12,820 bases of DNA, taken from Ruminococcus sp. UBA5884 (lineage in GTDB: Bacteria; Bacillota; Clostridia; Oscillospirales; Ruminococcaceae). The stretch is taken from NCBI GenBank assembly GCA_002431975.1, contig DJFA01000016.1, positions 13,825-26,644 on the forward strand. The letters are read 5' to 3'. A program made the translations under genes and the position numbers. The notes under the pieces were generated by a model, which was given only the letters and a program-made list of their open reading frames with translations, had not been told where the DNA came from and searched no databases. How positions within the stretch are numbered: the stretch's first letter is position 1; every line of letters begins with the position of its first letter. Positions 1 to 6,672 of the stretch are shown in pieces.

Positions 1-228
1 CAGCTTTTTGAAATACCGATTCAGGCTGCAATAGGCGGAAAAGTCATAGCCCGTGAAACTGTAAAGGCTATGCGTAAGGACGTACTTGCAAAATGCTATG
101 GCGGCGATATAACAAGAAAGAAAAAACTGCTTGAAAAACAGAAAGAAGGTAAAAAGCGTATGCGTCAGCTCGGAACTGTAAAAGTTCCGCAGGAGGCATT
201 TATGAGCGTTTTAAAGCTTGATGAATAA
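1..228 (+). CDS. lepA: Elongation factor 4 (LepA), C-terminal fragment
   Basis: The window opens inside this gene; only the last 75 codons are present, ending in TAA. The translation carries the signature of the LepA-specific C-terminal domain: a [23 protein letters not shown] run near fragment residues 38-56, then KKRMRQLG and a [10 protein letters not shown] tail. This domain separates EF4 from EF-G and contacts the tRNA on the ribosome. LepA is a ribosomal GTPase that acts on stalled or mis-translocated ribosomes. Its GTPase domains lie outside the window. Neighbourhood supports the call: lepA is commonly followed by hemW in Bacillota, as here with one small gene between. No frameshift is seen. 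A palindromic repeat starts 9 nt after the stop. Confidence 0.96.
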   Translation, partial: QLFEIPIQAAIGGKVIARETVKAMRKDVLAKCYGGDITRKKKLLEKQKEGKKRMRQLGTVKVPQEAFMSVLKLDE

Positions 229-237
229 CAACTATTC

Positions 238-262
238 TGTAGGGGCGGCCATTGGTCGCCCG
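238..262 (+). repeat. Palindromic repeat unit, single copy, after lepA
   Basis: This is one 25-bp unit of the repeat family, in left orientation (TGTAGGGGCG start, CGCCCG end). It folds on itself as GGGCGGCC-ATT-GGTCGCCC with one G.U wobble. It begins 9 nt after the lepA stop codon. The preceding bases (ATAACAACTATTC) resemble the arm that precedes the unit in complete elements, so it may be a remnant truncated at the lepA end. The stretch 263-307 between this unit and the next shows no gene. Confidence 0.85.
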
Positions 263-307
263 TTGCAATTTAGACGGATAACACGCACCGGATTTTTTTA
301 TTTACCC

Positions 308-446
308 TGTAGGGGCGACCATCGGTCGCCCGCCCGAATTATGGTTAAACCATAAATCTGGATATTTGTTTTCTGTATGAAAAATCATCGGTCAATCAAT
401 AAAATCATTGATAAACCAAAACGGGCGACCAATGGTCGCCCCTACA
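308..446. repeat. Head-to-head pair of palindromic repeat units
   Basis: A left-oriented unit at 308-332 and a right-oriented unit at 422-446 face each other across 89 bp of AT-rich spacer, so the outer bases (TGTAGGGGCG and CGCCCCTACA) are inverted repeats of each other. Each unit is also an internal hairpin. The spacer contains small palindromes (ATGGTTAAACCAT at 341-353; ATCAAT/ATTGAT arms at 394-411), and its left part matches, in reverse orientation, the spacer of the element near 9428-9452. No reading frame of note lies here. Confidence 0.85.
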
Positions 447-504
447 AAATAAATCTGCATATTAGAAAATAATCATCTGATTAAAATTATAAAGGAGAAT
501 GTAT

Positions 505-816
505 ATGAAAAAATATGAATGCCCGTACTGCCATGAAAAATCATTTTCATTCTTTCAGAAACTTATTGCAGGAGGAATGACTTCAAAGGGAGTAGTATGC
601 AAAAACTGCGGAAAACATTGCGTCAATGGTCTTAAATCAACAATTTTCAACAGTATTGTAATGGGAATAGCCTTTATATATACAATAATAGTATTCGTAA
701 CTGATTACGGTTCAAATCTTTCCGCATTGATTGCAATAGTTTCAGCCTATGTTCTCGGAAAACTTTTCAGTGCATTTGTCTGCGACCTTGACAAGAACAA
801 CAGAAATGATGTCTGA
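505..816 (+). CDS. Small zinc-ribbon membrane protein, function unknown
   Basis: A 103-residue protein with an N-terminal zinc ribbon: CPYC at about residues 6-9 and CKNC at about 33-36, a typical four-cysteine zinc site. Two hydrophobic segments follow, at about 48-66 and 71-90, so it is probably a small inner-membrane protein with the ribbon on the cytoplasmic side. The ATG at 499 lies 1 nt from the ribosome binding site AGGAG (493-497), whereas the ATG at 505 has a 7-nt spacing, so 505 is preferred. Its end overlaps the hemW start by 11 nt, suggesting translational coupling. I recognise a general resemblance to small clostridial zinc-finger membrane proteins but no defined function. Confidence 0.75.
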   Translation: MKKYECPYCHEKSFSFFQKLIAGGMTSKGVVCKNCGKHCVNGLKSTIFNSIVMGIAFIYTIIVFVTDYGSNLSALIAIVSAYVLGKLFSAFVCDLDKNNRNDV

Positions 817-1924
817 TAAAAAAAATCTCGGGCTTTATATCCATGTGCCGTTCTGTGCAGTAAAATGCCCGTACTGTGATTTTTATTCGGTATCATATTC
901 AAGAAGAAATGAAAATCTCTATACAGATGCAGTTATAAGAAACCTTGAAAGATATTCAGGTCTTTGCGGCGGCAGAAAAATTGATACAATCTATTTCGGC
1001 GGAGGAACTCCCTCCCTTTTATCGGCACAATCCGTCAGAAAAATACTTTTTTCAACATTTAAACTGTTTAATGTTGAAAACTCTGCTGAAATAACAATGG
1101 AGGCAAATCCTGACACCCTGACAGCCGCAAAGCTCCATGAATTTTATTCATTCGGAATAAACCGCCTTTCAATAGGCGTTCAGAGTCTTAATGACAATGA
1201 ACTTTTAAAGCTTGGAAGAAAGCACAGCTCCGCAAAGGCTCAGAAAGCCGTAAATATGGCATATGACACCGGTTTTTCAAATATATCATGTGATATTATG
1301 CTTGGGATATGCGGTCAGACTCCTGAAACCTTAAATTCAACTCTTGAAAAGCTTGTAAAGCTCCCGATAAAGCATATTTCCGCATATATGCTTAAAATTG
1401 AACCTGATACTCCTTTTGCAGAAAATGAAAATATTATAAAAAATCTGCCTGATGATGACCAGTTTGCGGATATTTATCTTGATACTGTTGAATTTCTTGA
1501 AAACCATGGTTTTAAACAGTATGAGATATCAAACTTTTCAGAAAACGGTTTTGAAAGCCGTCATAATTTAAAATACTGGCTTTGTGAGGAATATATTGGA
1601 ATTGCTCCGTCAGCACATTCATTTTTCAATGGAAAAAGATATTATGTTCCGTCTGAACTTATAAAATTTACTGATGAACAGTTCCAGACGGAAATAATAA
1701 ACGAGGAAAATCCGGCTGATTTTGAGGAAAAGGCTATGCTGCGTCTGAGGCTTAAAAACGGTCTGCCGCTTGATATGTGCGGCGAAAAAAAAGACAGCAT
1801 AATAAAAAAAGCCGGATATTTAAAAAAAGAAGGTCTTGCTGATTTAAACAGCAATGCGGTATTTCTTACGCCGGAAGGATTTCTGGTTTCAAATCAGATT
1901 ATTGAATATCTCATTATGGACTGA
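806..1924 (+). CDS. hemW: HemW, radical SAM heme chaperone
   Basis: A 372-residue protein of the HemN/HemW branch of radical SAM enzymes. The 4Fe-4S site is CAVKCPYC (Cys17, Cys21, Cys24), followed by Asp-Phe. True coproporphyrinogen dehydrogenase HemN has a further cysteine there (CxxxCxxCxC), so this is HemW, which binds heme and passes it to target proteins rather than making porphyrin. The SAM-contacting GGGTP lies at 65-69, the family HNLKYW...GIAPSAHSF stretch is in the C-terminal half, and a HemN_C-type tail closes the protein. The start is one of two adjacent ATGs (806 or 809) inside the upstream gene's end; no good ribosome binding site is visible, so coupling to the zinc-ribbon gene is likely. 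An in-frame ATG at 749 would add 19 residues atypical of the family. Confidence 0.93.
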   Translation: MMSDKKNLGLYIHVPFCAVKCPYCDFYSVSYSRRNENLYTDAVIRNLERYSGLCGGRKIDTIYFGGGTPSLLSAQSVRKILFSTFKLFNVENSAEITMEANPDTLTAAKLHEFYSFGINRLSIGVQSLNDNELLKLGRKHSSAKAQKAVNMAYDTGFSNISCDIMLGICGQTPETLNSTLEKLVKLPIKHISAYMLKIEPDTPFAENENIIKNLPDDDQFADIYLDTVEFLENHGFKQYEISNFSENGFESRHNLKYWLCEEYIGIAPSAHSFFNGKRYYVPSELIKFTDEQFQTEIINEENPADFEEKAMLRLRLKNGLPLDMCGEKKDSIIKKAGYLKKEGLADLNSNAVFLTPEGFLVSNQIIEYLIMD

Positions 1925-2002
1925 GAAACTTGTATGAATGTACTATAATTATATTTCATTTATGGATTTTGTAACAAAATTTATTTCAGAATATTATATT
2001 TT

Positions 2003-2021
2003 TGTTAAACCGGTTGCAAAA
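2003..2021. promoter_or_regulatory. Candidate LacI-family operator at the GH9 promoter
   Basis: A perfect 8-bp palindrome AACCGGTT (2008-2015) lies inside the imperfect palindrome TGTTAAACCGGTTGCA, overlapping the -35 hexamer at 2014-2019. LacI/GalR-type sugar regulators and CcpA bind sites with a central CG flanked by A-rich and T-rich arms, and this site fits that shape. The position would let a bound protein block RNA polymerase. No regulator gene is in the window, so the identity of the binder is inference. Confidence 0.4.
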
Positions 2022-2042
2022 TTTATTTTTCTGAATTATAAT
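2014..2042 (+). promoter_or_regulatory. Sigma-A promoter of the GH9 gene
   Basis: TTGCAA (2014-2019) and a consensus TATAAT (2037-2042) are separated by 17 bp. Transcription would start near 2049, giving a leader of about 73 nt before the ATG at 2122. This gives the cellulase gene its own promoter, separate from the lepA-hemW unit. Confidence 0.75.
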
Positions 2043-2062
2043 TACTATGTAAATTAATGCAT

Positions 2063-2090
2063 ATCTGACTTATATGGGGTAATGTCAGAT
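2063..2090 (+). promoter_or_regulatory. Stem-loop in the GH9 leader
   Basis: ATCTGAC (2063-2069) pairs with GTCAGAT (2084-2090) around a 14-nt loop containing a purine-rich GGGG. The stem is followed by TAAAATTTTT and then by the ribosome binding site AGGAAGG (2103-2109). It could be a weak attenuator or a stabilising leader structure. No known riboswitch class is recognised. Confidence 0.4.
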
Positions 2091-2121
2091 TAAAATTTTT
2101 ATAGGAAGGTGTATTTGTATA

Positions 2122-4707
2122 ATGAAAAAACAGGTTATGAAACGTATATTTGCAGGTATTCTCGGCGTTTCAATGTTATCTGTGTCAGGAATTTCAGCGT
2201 TTGCTGATGCAGGTGAAGCTCCGCCTCCGGTTACTGAAGATGAATATGTTTTTCCTGACCCTGACAGCTTCAGCTATGATGATGTTGAAGTAAACTTCGC
2301 AAAGGCATTGCAGTATTCTCTTTATTTCTATGATGCAAACAAATGCGGTTCAGGTGAAAAAAATCTTGAATGGAGAGGCGACTGCCATACAGAAGACTAT
2401 AACATTCCTCTGATACCTATGGTTACAGAAGGTGCTGACGCAAACAAGGGTACTAATCTCTCTCAGGAATTCATTGATGAATACAAGGATATACTTGACC
2501 CTGACGGTGACGGATTTGTGGACTGCGGCGGCGGTATGCACGATGCAGGCGACCATGTAAAATTCGGACTTCCGGGAAGCTATGCAGCTTCAACTGTCGG
2601 CTGGGGATACTATGAATTCCGTGATGCATATGAAGCCTCCGGTCAACAGGAACACGTTGAGGATATTCTCCACTGGTTCAATGATTTTTATATGAAATCA
2701 ACTTATCTTGATGAGGACGGAAATGTAATTGCATTCTGCTATCAGGTAGGCGAGGGAAACAATGACCATAACTACTGGAATCCGCCGGAACTTCAGGATT
2801 CAGTGCATGAAAAGGATTTTGCAAGACCTGCATATTTTGCAACAGTTGATACTCCGGCTTCGGATATGTGTGCCGGAACTGCCGCTTCACTTGCTGTAAA
2901 CTATCTCAATTTCAAGGATACAGAACCTGAATATGCAGAGGAAAGCCTTGAAAAAGCCATTGCCCTTTACGAATTTGCAGTAAAGACACATACTGAAACA
3001 GATGACGGAAAAGTTGTTACAAGTCTTGGATATGACGGCGGTTTCTATACATCAAGCTATGACTATGATGAACTCGCATGGGCTGCTGTATGGCTTTATG
3101 AATGTACAGGAAATTATGACTATATAGATGACATCATTTCCGTTGATACTGATAATCCCGGAGATATGGGAGCTTGTCAGTATACAGGATATATGAAGCG
3201 TATCATATCAGATACAGGAAACTGCTGGCAGAATATCTGGGTTCACTGCTGGGATACCGTATGGGGAGGAGTTTTCGCAAAGCTTGCTCCTATAACAAAT
3301 ACCTCCCGTGACTGGTATATTTTCAGATGGAATCTTGAATACTGGTCGGGTATGACAGAATCCGATGCTGCAAATGCTGATTTTGAACCGGCTGTTACTG
3401 CACACAAGTATTTCGGCCCTGATGATGAACTCTGGAAGGGTACAATTACCGCTTCTGAAATAGCTGACCTCCCTGAAACTCAGGGTGCATGGCTTGCAAA
3501 GACTCCTGCCGGATTCTCAATGCTTAATGAATACGGTTCTGCAAGATATGACACAGCCGCACAGATGTGTGCAATGGTATATGCAAAGGAAACAGGAGAT
3601 ATGACATTTGCTGACTGGGCTGAGGGTCAGATGGAATACATCATGGGCAAAAACCCGATGGACAGATGCTATATAGTAGGATATGCTGACAATTCAGCTA
3701 AAAACCCTCACCACCGTGCCTCACATGGTTCATCTACATACAGCATGGACGACCCTGTTGTACAGACTCATGTTCTGTGGGGAGCATTGGTAGGAGGCCC
3801 TGATGCAAAAGACTGGCACAGAGATATCACCAAGGACTACATATACAATGAAGTTTCAGTTGACTATAATGCAGGCTTTACAGGTGCGTGTGCAGGTCTT
3901 TACCAGTATTATGCAACAGACGATATGAAACCAGAGGAAAATTTCCCGCCGGCTGAACCCGAAAAACAGGAATTTTATATCGAAGGTCTTGTAAATCAGG
4001 AAAATACTGAAAGAACTCAGTTTTCAGTATGCATATACAATGCAACAACCCAGCCGCCAAGATATGCTGACCATCTCAGTGCAAGATATTTCATGGATCT
4101 CAGCGAACTCTATAAAGCCGGTCAGACTGCCGATGATGTCACAATAGAGGTTTATTATGATGAAGCAGAAGCAAGCACTGACGGCGTTCAGACCGTCAAG
4201 GTAACAGGCCCTTTCAAATGGAGCGATGACCCTGATGATTATACATACTATGTTGAAATGGACTGGAATGATATAAGCTTCTACGGAACTCGTGAACTCC
4301 AGATAGGAATTATCGTTGGTCAGGACGCAAACTATAACAGCAACTGGGATCCGACAAACGATTACAGCCGTCAGGATATTGTTATAACTGATGTATACAA
4401 GGATTACGGAACAACTGATAAAATTCCGCTCTACTACAACGGAAAGCTTGTTTACGGAAAAGAACCTGACGGCGGAAGCAGTTCAGGCAAAGATGACGAC
4501 AATAAAGATAAGCTTCTCGGAGATGTAAATGTTGACGGTGTAATTGATGTGCGTGATGTAACTCTTATGAATCAGTATATCGTAAAACTCTCAGATATTT
4601 CAGACCAGGGCTTTATAAATGCTGATGTAATTTCAGACAATAAAGTTGACCTCAAGGACTTGGGACAGCTTAAAAAATATATTATCAAGGTTATTAAAGA
4701 ATTTTAA
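2122..4707 (+). CDS. Secreted GH9 endoglucanase with CBM3c and dockerin
   Basis: An 861-residue modular cellulase that cleaves beta-1,4-glucan. Residues 1-28 are a signal peptide (basic start, hydrophobic core, AFA cleavage region). The GH9 catalytic module spans about 57-605. It shows WRGDC near 84-88, DAGDHVKF at 141-148 (Asp144 as likely base, Asp141 assisting), NPHHR at 528-532, and EVSVDYNAGF from 577, where Glu577 is the likely proton donor. A CBM3c-like module follows (about 617-765; LSARYFMDLSE and WDPTNDYS are typical), which in GH9 'theme B' enzymes feeds a single glucan chain to the active site. A Ser/Gly/Asp linker leads to a C-terminal type I-like dockerin (about 798-861). The first calcium loop is DVNVDGVIDVRD (801-812); the second, DVISDNKVDLKD (835-846), has Ile837 where a ligand Asn/Asp is expected. 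The product probably docks on a cohesin scaffold outside the cell. The ribosome binding site AGGAAGG lies 12 nt upstream of the ATG. Confidence 0.95.
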   Translation: MKKQVMKRIFAGILGVSMLSVSGISAFADAGEAPPPVTEDEYVFPDPDSFSYDDVEVNFAKALQYSLYFYDANKCGSGEKNLEWRGDCHTEDYNIPLIPMVTEGADANKGTNLSQEFIDEYKDILDPDGDGFVDCGGGMHDAGDHVKFGLPGSYAASTVGWGYYEFRDAYEASGQQEHVEDILHWFNDFYMKSTYLDEDGNVIAFCYQVGEGNNDHNYWNPPELQDSVHEKDFARPAYFATVDTPASDMCAGTAASLAVNYLNFKDTEPEYAEESLEKAIALYEFAVKTHTETDDGKVVTSLGYDGGFYTSSYDYDELAWAAVWLYECTGNYDYIDDIISVDTDNPGDMGACQYTGYMKRIISDTGNCWQNIWVHCWDTVWGGVFAKLAPITNTSRDWYIFRWNLEYWSGMTESDAANADFEPAVTAHKYFGPDDELWKGTITASEIADLPETQGAWLAKTPAGFSMLNEYGSARYDTAAQMCAMVYAKETGDMTFADWAEGQMEYIMGKNPMDRCYIVGYADNSAKNPHHRASHGSSTYSMDDPVVQTHVLWGALVGGPDAKDWHRDITKDYIYNEVSVDYNAGFTGACAGLYQYYATDDMKPEENFPPAEPEKQEFYIEGLVNQENTERTQFSVCIYNATTQPPRYADHLSARYFMDLSELYKAGQTADDVTIEVYYDEAEASTDGVQTVKVTGPFKWSDDPDDYTYYVEMDWNDISFYGTRELQIGIIVGQDANYNSNWDPTNDYSRQDIVITDVYKDYGTTDKIPLYYNGKLVYGKEPDGGSSSGKDDDNKDKLLGDVNVDGVIDVRDVTLMNQYIVKLSDISDQGFINADVISDNKVDLKDLGQLKKYIIKVIKEF

Positions 4708-4841
4708 AACAACGCAAATTCGATTAATTATTTATGTAGGGGCGACCACCTATCGCCCGCCTGAAATTCCGGTGAATCTAACGGGCGACCGATGGTCGCC
4801 CCTACAAAATATAAGGAAAATCCCATGTCGGATTGGCATTA
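4708..4841. repeat. MITE-like element with nested inverted repeats
   Basis: Outer ends are AACGCAAATTCGA (4711-4723) and TCGGATTGGCATTA (4828-4841), imperfect inverted repeats. Inside lie a left palindromic unit (4735-4759, its own stem partly broken) and an intact right unit (4782-4806), 22 bp apart. It begins immediately after the GH9 stop codon. The outline matches the elements at 6673-6835 and 9538-9694. No transposase is encoded, so any mobility would need enzymes supplied elsewhere. Confidence 0.75.
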
Positions 4842-4845
4842 AAAT

Positions 4846-4876
4846 AAAATGCGGTCACTTTGCTGACCGCATTTTT
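4846..4876 (+). terminator. Rho-independent terminator of the GH9 gene
   Basis: A 12-bp stem, AAAATGCGGTCA (4846-4857) with TGACCGCATTTT (4864-4875), has a 6-nt loop and is followed by U-rich sequence. The A run on the other side makes it potentially bidirectional. It lies just past the repeat element, so the GH9 transcript probably includes the element in its 3' end. Confidence 0.85.
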
Positions 4877-4983
4877 ATTAATAAAAATCCCACTATATTT
4901 TAATATTTTCACCAATTCGACCAATAAAATGTTAGCAATTGTTCCAAAAAAACCGCTATATTTAAAAAAATCCTGAATTTATG

Positions 4984-5012
4984 TTGACTAAATCAATATT
5001 TTAGTATATAAT
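4984..5012 (+). promoter_or_regulatory. Near-consensus sigma-A promoter in intergenic space
   Basis: TTGACT (4984-4989) and TATAAT (5007-5012) are separated by exactly 17 bp, the best promoter in the window by eye. Transcription would begin near 5019. No open reading frame follows; a terminator lies about 100 nt downstream (5117-5145), so the unit looks built to make a short RNA. Confidence 0.75.
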
Positions 5013-5018
5013 TAATTA

Positions 5019-5145
5019 TAGTGTTAAGTTAATAATAATATTAATCGTAACACTCGTTTTGTTGTCTCCTTTCTTTTGTTCTACACATATTTATTTATCT
5101 ATTAATTTTATTTTAAAGCAGAGCCCGTTGCTCTGCTGTTTTTTT
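5019..5145 (+). ncRNA. Candidate small RNA with an anti-Shine-Dalgarno tract
   Basis: The stretch between the promoter above and the terminator at 5117-5145 would yield a transcript of about 125 nt with no coding potential. Its 5' end can form a two-part hairpin: AGTGTTA (5020-5026) with TAACACT (5048-5054), and inside it TTAATA (5029-5034) with TATTAA (5039-5044). The middle, about 5055-5115, is pyrimidine-rich and largely unpaired. It contains TCTCCTTTCT (5065-5074), which differs in one base from the CCTCCTTTCT tail typical of Bacillota 16S rRNA and is complementary to AAAGGAG-type ribosome binding sites. An alternative is an attenuated leader of spoIVB, though that gene starts more than 260 nt beyond the terminator. 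I do not recognise a known RNA family. Confidence 0.5.
5117..5145 (+). terminator. Rho-independent terminator of the candidate small RNA
   Basis: AGCAGAGC (5117-5124) pairs perfectly with GCTCTGCT (5130-5137) around a CCGTT loop, followed by G and seven T residues (5139-5145). This is a canonical intrinsic terminator on the + strand. No coding sequence precedes it closely, which is why the upstream promoter was read as driving a short RNA. Confidence 0.85.
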
Positions 5146-5318
5146 ATTGTCTTTATGCCAAAAAATTACATTTTTATATTTCTCTCAGTCCCGTTAATGA
5201 CATAAATTTCACATACGCTGAGTTATAATAATAGCTGAACCTTTGATATTTACCGCACAGAATATTATAACATTCAGTCAGGAGTTTTTTTAACAGAAAT
5301 TTTATTAATTAAATTACT

Positions 5319-5348
5319 CTTATATTTTTAAATCAATTGTCCATAGTA
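5319..5348 (+). promoter_or_regulatory. Possible forespore (sigma-F/G-type) promoter of spoIVB
   Basis: CATAGTA (5342-5348) matches the sigma-G -10 consensus CATACTA at six of seven positions. A weak -35-like CTTATA (5319-5324) stands 17 bp upstream. Known spoIVB genes are transcribed in the forespore, which fits, but the -35 match is poor and AT-rich DNA gives such matches by chance. The rest of 5146-5398 shows no gene. Confidence 0.3.
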
Positions 5349-5408
5349 AATATTACAGGACAGAAATAAATGAAAAATACCTTAATTTTTCAGGTATAGG
5401 AGGATAAA

Positions 5409-6617
5409 ATGAAAAAAACCCTGAATTTTATCATTGCTGTAGTAATCGCTCTTTCAACAGGCATTTTTACAGCAATATTATATTATTCCTCAATTCTTCC
5501 CGACAGCTATTATGTAAATGATGATGCAGAACTCAATCTCTCAGCAAATTTCCCGATAACAGCAGTTTCTGATAATATAGAATCAGCTTCGCTTATATCT
5601 CCTAAAAGCAGCTATGAAACAGCTACTTTAAAGCTTTTCGGAATAGTACCCTTAAAACAGGTTGATGTAATAGAAGCAAAAACTCCTATGCTCATTCCGG
5701 GAGGAACTCCTTTCGGGATAAAAATCCTTACCGAAGGCGTTATGGTAGTCGGCATGGGAGAAGTCAATTCCGATAAAGGAATGGTTTCTCCGGCTGCTGA
5801 TGCAGGCATTGAAGAAGGAGATATAATAGTTTCTGTTTCCGGTGAAGATGTAAGCTCCAATGATGATATACAGACAATTATTTCACAGTCAGACGGCGTT
5901 TCAGTCGAAATTGTCGTAAACAGAAATGACAGAATGCTGAAATTTGAACTTACTCCTGCATATTCAAGCTCTGACAACTGCTATCAGGCAGGAATGTGGG
6001 TTCGTGACAGCTCTGCCGGAATAGGTACAGTAACATTCTATGATGAAGCAACAGGATTATTCGGAGGTCTGGGACATCCTGTCTGTGACGTGGATACAGG
6101 CGGTATACTTCCTCTTTCAAGCGGTGACGTGGTTGATGTAAATATAACAGGAGTCAGAAAAAGTACTGAAGGCAATGCAGGCGAACTTCAGGGTATTTTC
6201 GTTTCAGATAAAGCCTGCGGAACTCTTTATACAAATAATCAGTACGGTGTTTTCGGAGCTTTGAAAAGCTGTCCCTCACCATATTCACCGATACCTATGG
6301 GTCTTAAACAGGAAATACAGCTCGGTGAAGCCTCAGTTCTCACAACAGTTGACGGCGACAAACCGCAGGAATACAGTATATCAATTGAAAAAATCGACTA
6401 CAGAAGCGACAATTCAAATAAAAACATGGTAATAAAAATTACTGATGAAAAACTGCTCTCCCTTACCGGAGGAATCGTTCAGGGAATGAGCGGCAGCCCG
6501 ATAATCCAGAACGGAAAACTTATAGGTGCAGTTACTCATGTCTTTGTAAATGAACCAACTAAAGGATATGCAATATTCTGCGAAAATATGTACGAATACG
6601 GCTGTAAAACAAACTGA
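5409..6617 (+). CDS. spoIVB: SpoIVB sporulation serine peptidase
   Basis: A 402-residue protein with one N-terminal membrane segment (about 5-27), a PDZ domain (about 98-185) and a C-terminal S55 peptidase domain. The catalytic residues known from Bacillus SpoIVB are all in place: His223 in GGLGHPVCDVDTGG, Asp346 in ITDEKLL and Ser361 in GIVQGMSGSP. The Asp-to-Ser distance of 15 residues equals that in B. subtilis (Asp363, Ser378). In spore formers it is secreted from the forespore into the intermembrane space and triggers SpoIVFB cleavage of pro-sigma-K. The ATG is 5 nt from a perfect AGGAGG (5398-5403). Unlike in Bacillus, spo0A does not follow; ddl does. The gene stands alone, with a terminator upstream and repeats downstream. 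Confidence 0.95.
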   Translation: MKKTLNFIIAVVIALSTGIFTAILYYSSILPDSYYVNDDAELNLSANFPITAVSDNIESASLISPKSSYETATLKLFGIVPLKQVDVIEAKTPMLIPGGTPFGIKILTEGVMVVGMGEVNSDKGMVSPAADAGIEEGDIIVSVSGEDVSSNDDIQTIISQSDGVSVEIVVNRNDRMLKFELTPAYSSSDNCYQAGMWVRDSSAGIGTVTFYDEATGLFGGLGHPVCDVDTGGILPLSSGDVVDVNITGVRKSTEGNAGELQGIFVSDKACGTLYTNNQYGVFGALKSCPSPYSPIPMGLKQEIQLGEASVLTTVDGDKPQEYSISIEKIDYRSDNSNKNMVIKITDEKLLSLTGGIVQGMSGSPIIQNGKLIGAVTHVFVNEPTKGYAIFCENMYEYGCKTN

Positions 6618-6628
6618 TTTTTTTATTC

Positions 6629-6657
6629 TGCAAGGGCGACCAATGGTCGCCCCTACA
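6629..6657. repeat. Collapsed single palindromic unit after spoIVB
   Basis: One hairpin, GGGCGACC-AAT-GGTCGCCC (6634-6652), is bounded by TGCAAG on the left and CTACA on the right, so it carries a near-copy of both outer ends of a paired element without the spacer. It begins 11 nt after the spoIVB stop. Eight T residues (6660-6667) start 7 nt after the stem, so it could serve as a makeshift terminator. Confidence 0.75.
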
Positions 6658-6672
6658 AATTTTTTTTATTTT

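Noticed and set aside
308..446. CRISPR-like array, given several similar repeats
   Set aside because: The units are few, alternate in orientation, have unequal spacers and occur at several scattered sites. No cas gene is present.
749..805. N-terminal extension of HemW from the ATG at 749
   Set aside because: The 19 extra residues lie wholly in the upstream gene and are unlike family N-termini; ATGs at 806 and 809 fit the usual HemW start.
4646..4903. 85-codon + strand reading frame overlapping the GH9 dockerin end and the repeat element
   Set aside because: It is out of frame with GH9, has no ribosome binding site, runs through a palindromic element and the terminator, and encodes a low-complexity basic sequence with no recognisable domain.
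5040..5095. Minus-strand ribosome binding site AGAAAGGAG near 5065-5074 as the start of a reverse gene
   Set aside because: The only nearby start (GTG) leads to a stop within about ten codons. The motif is better read on the + strand as a pyrimidine tract.
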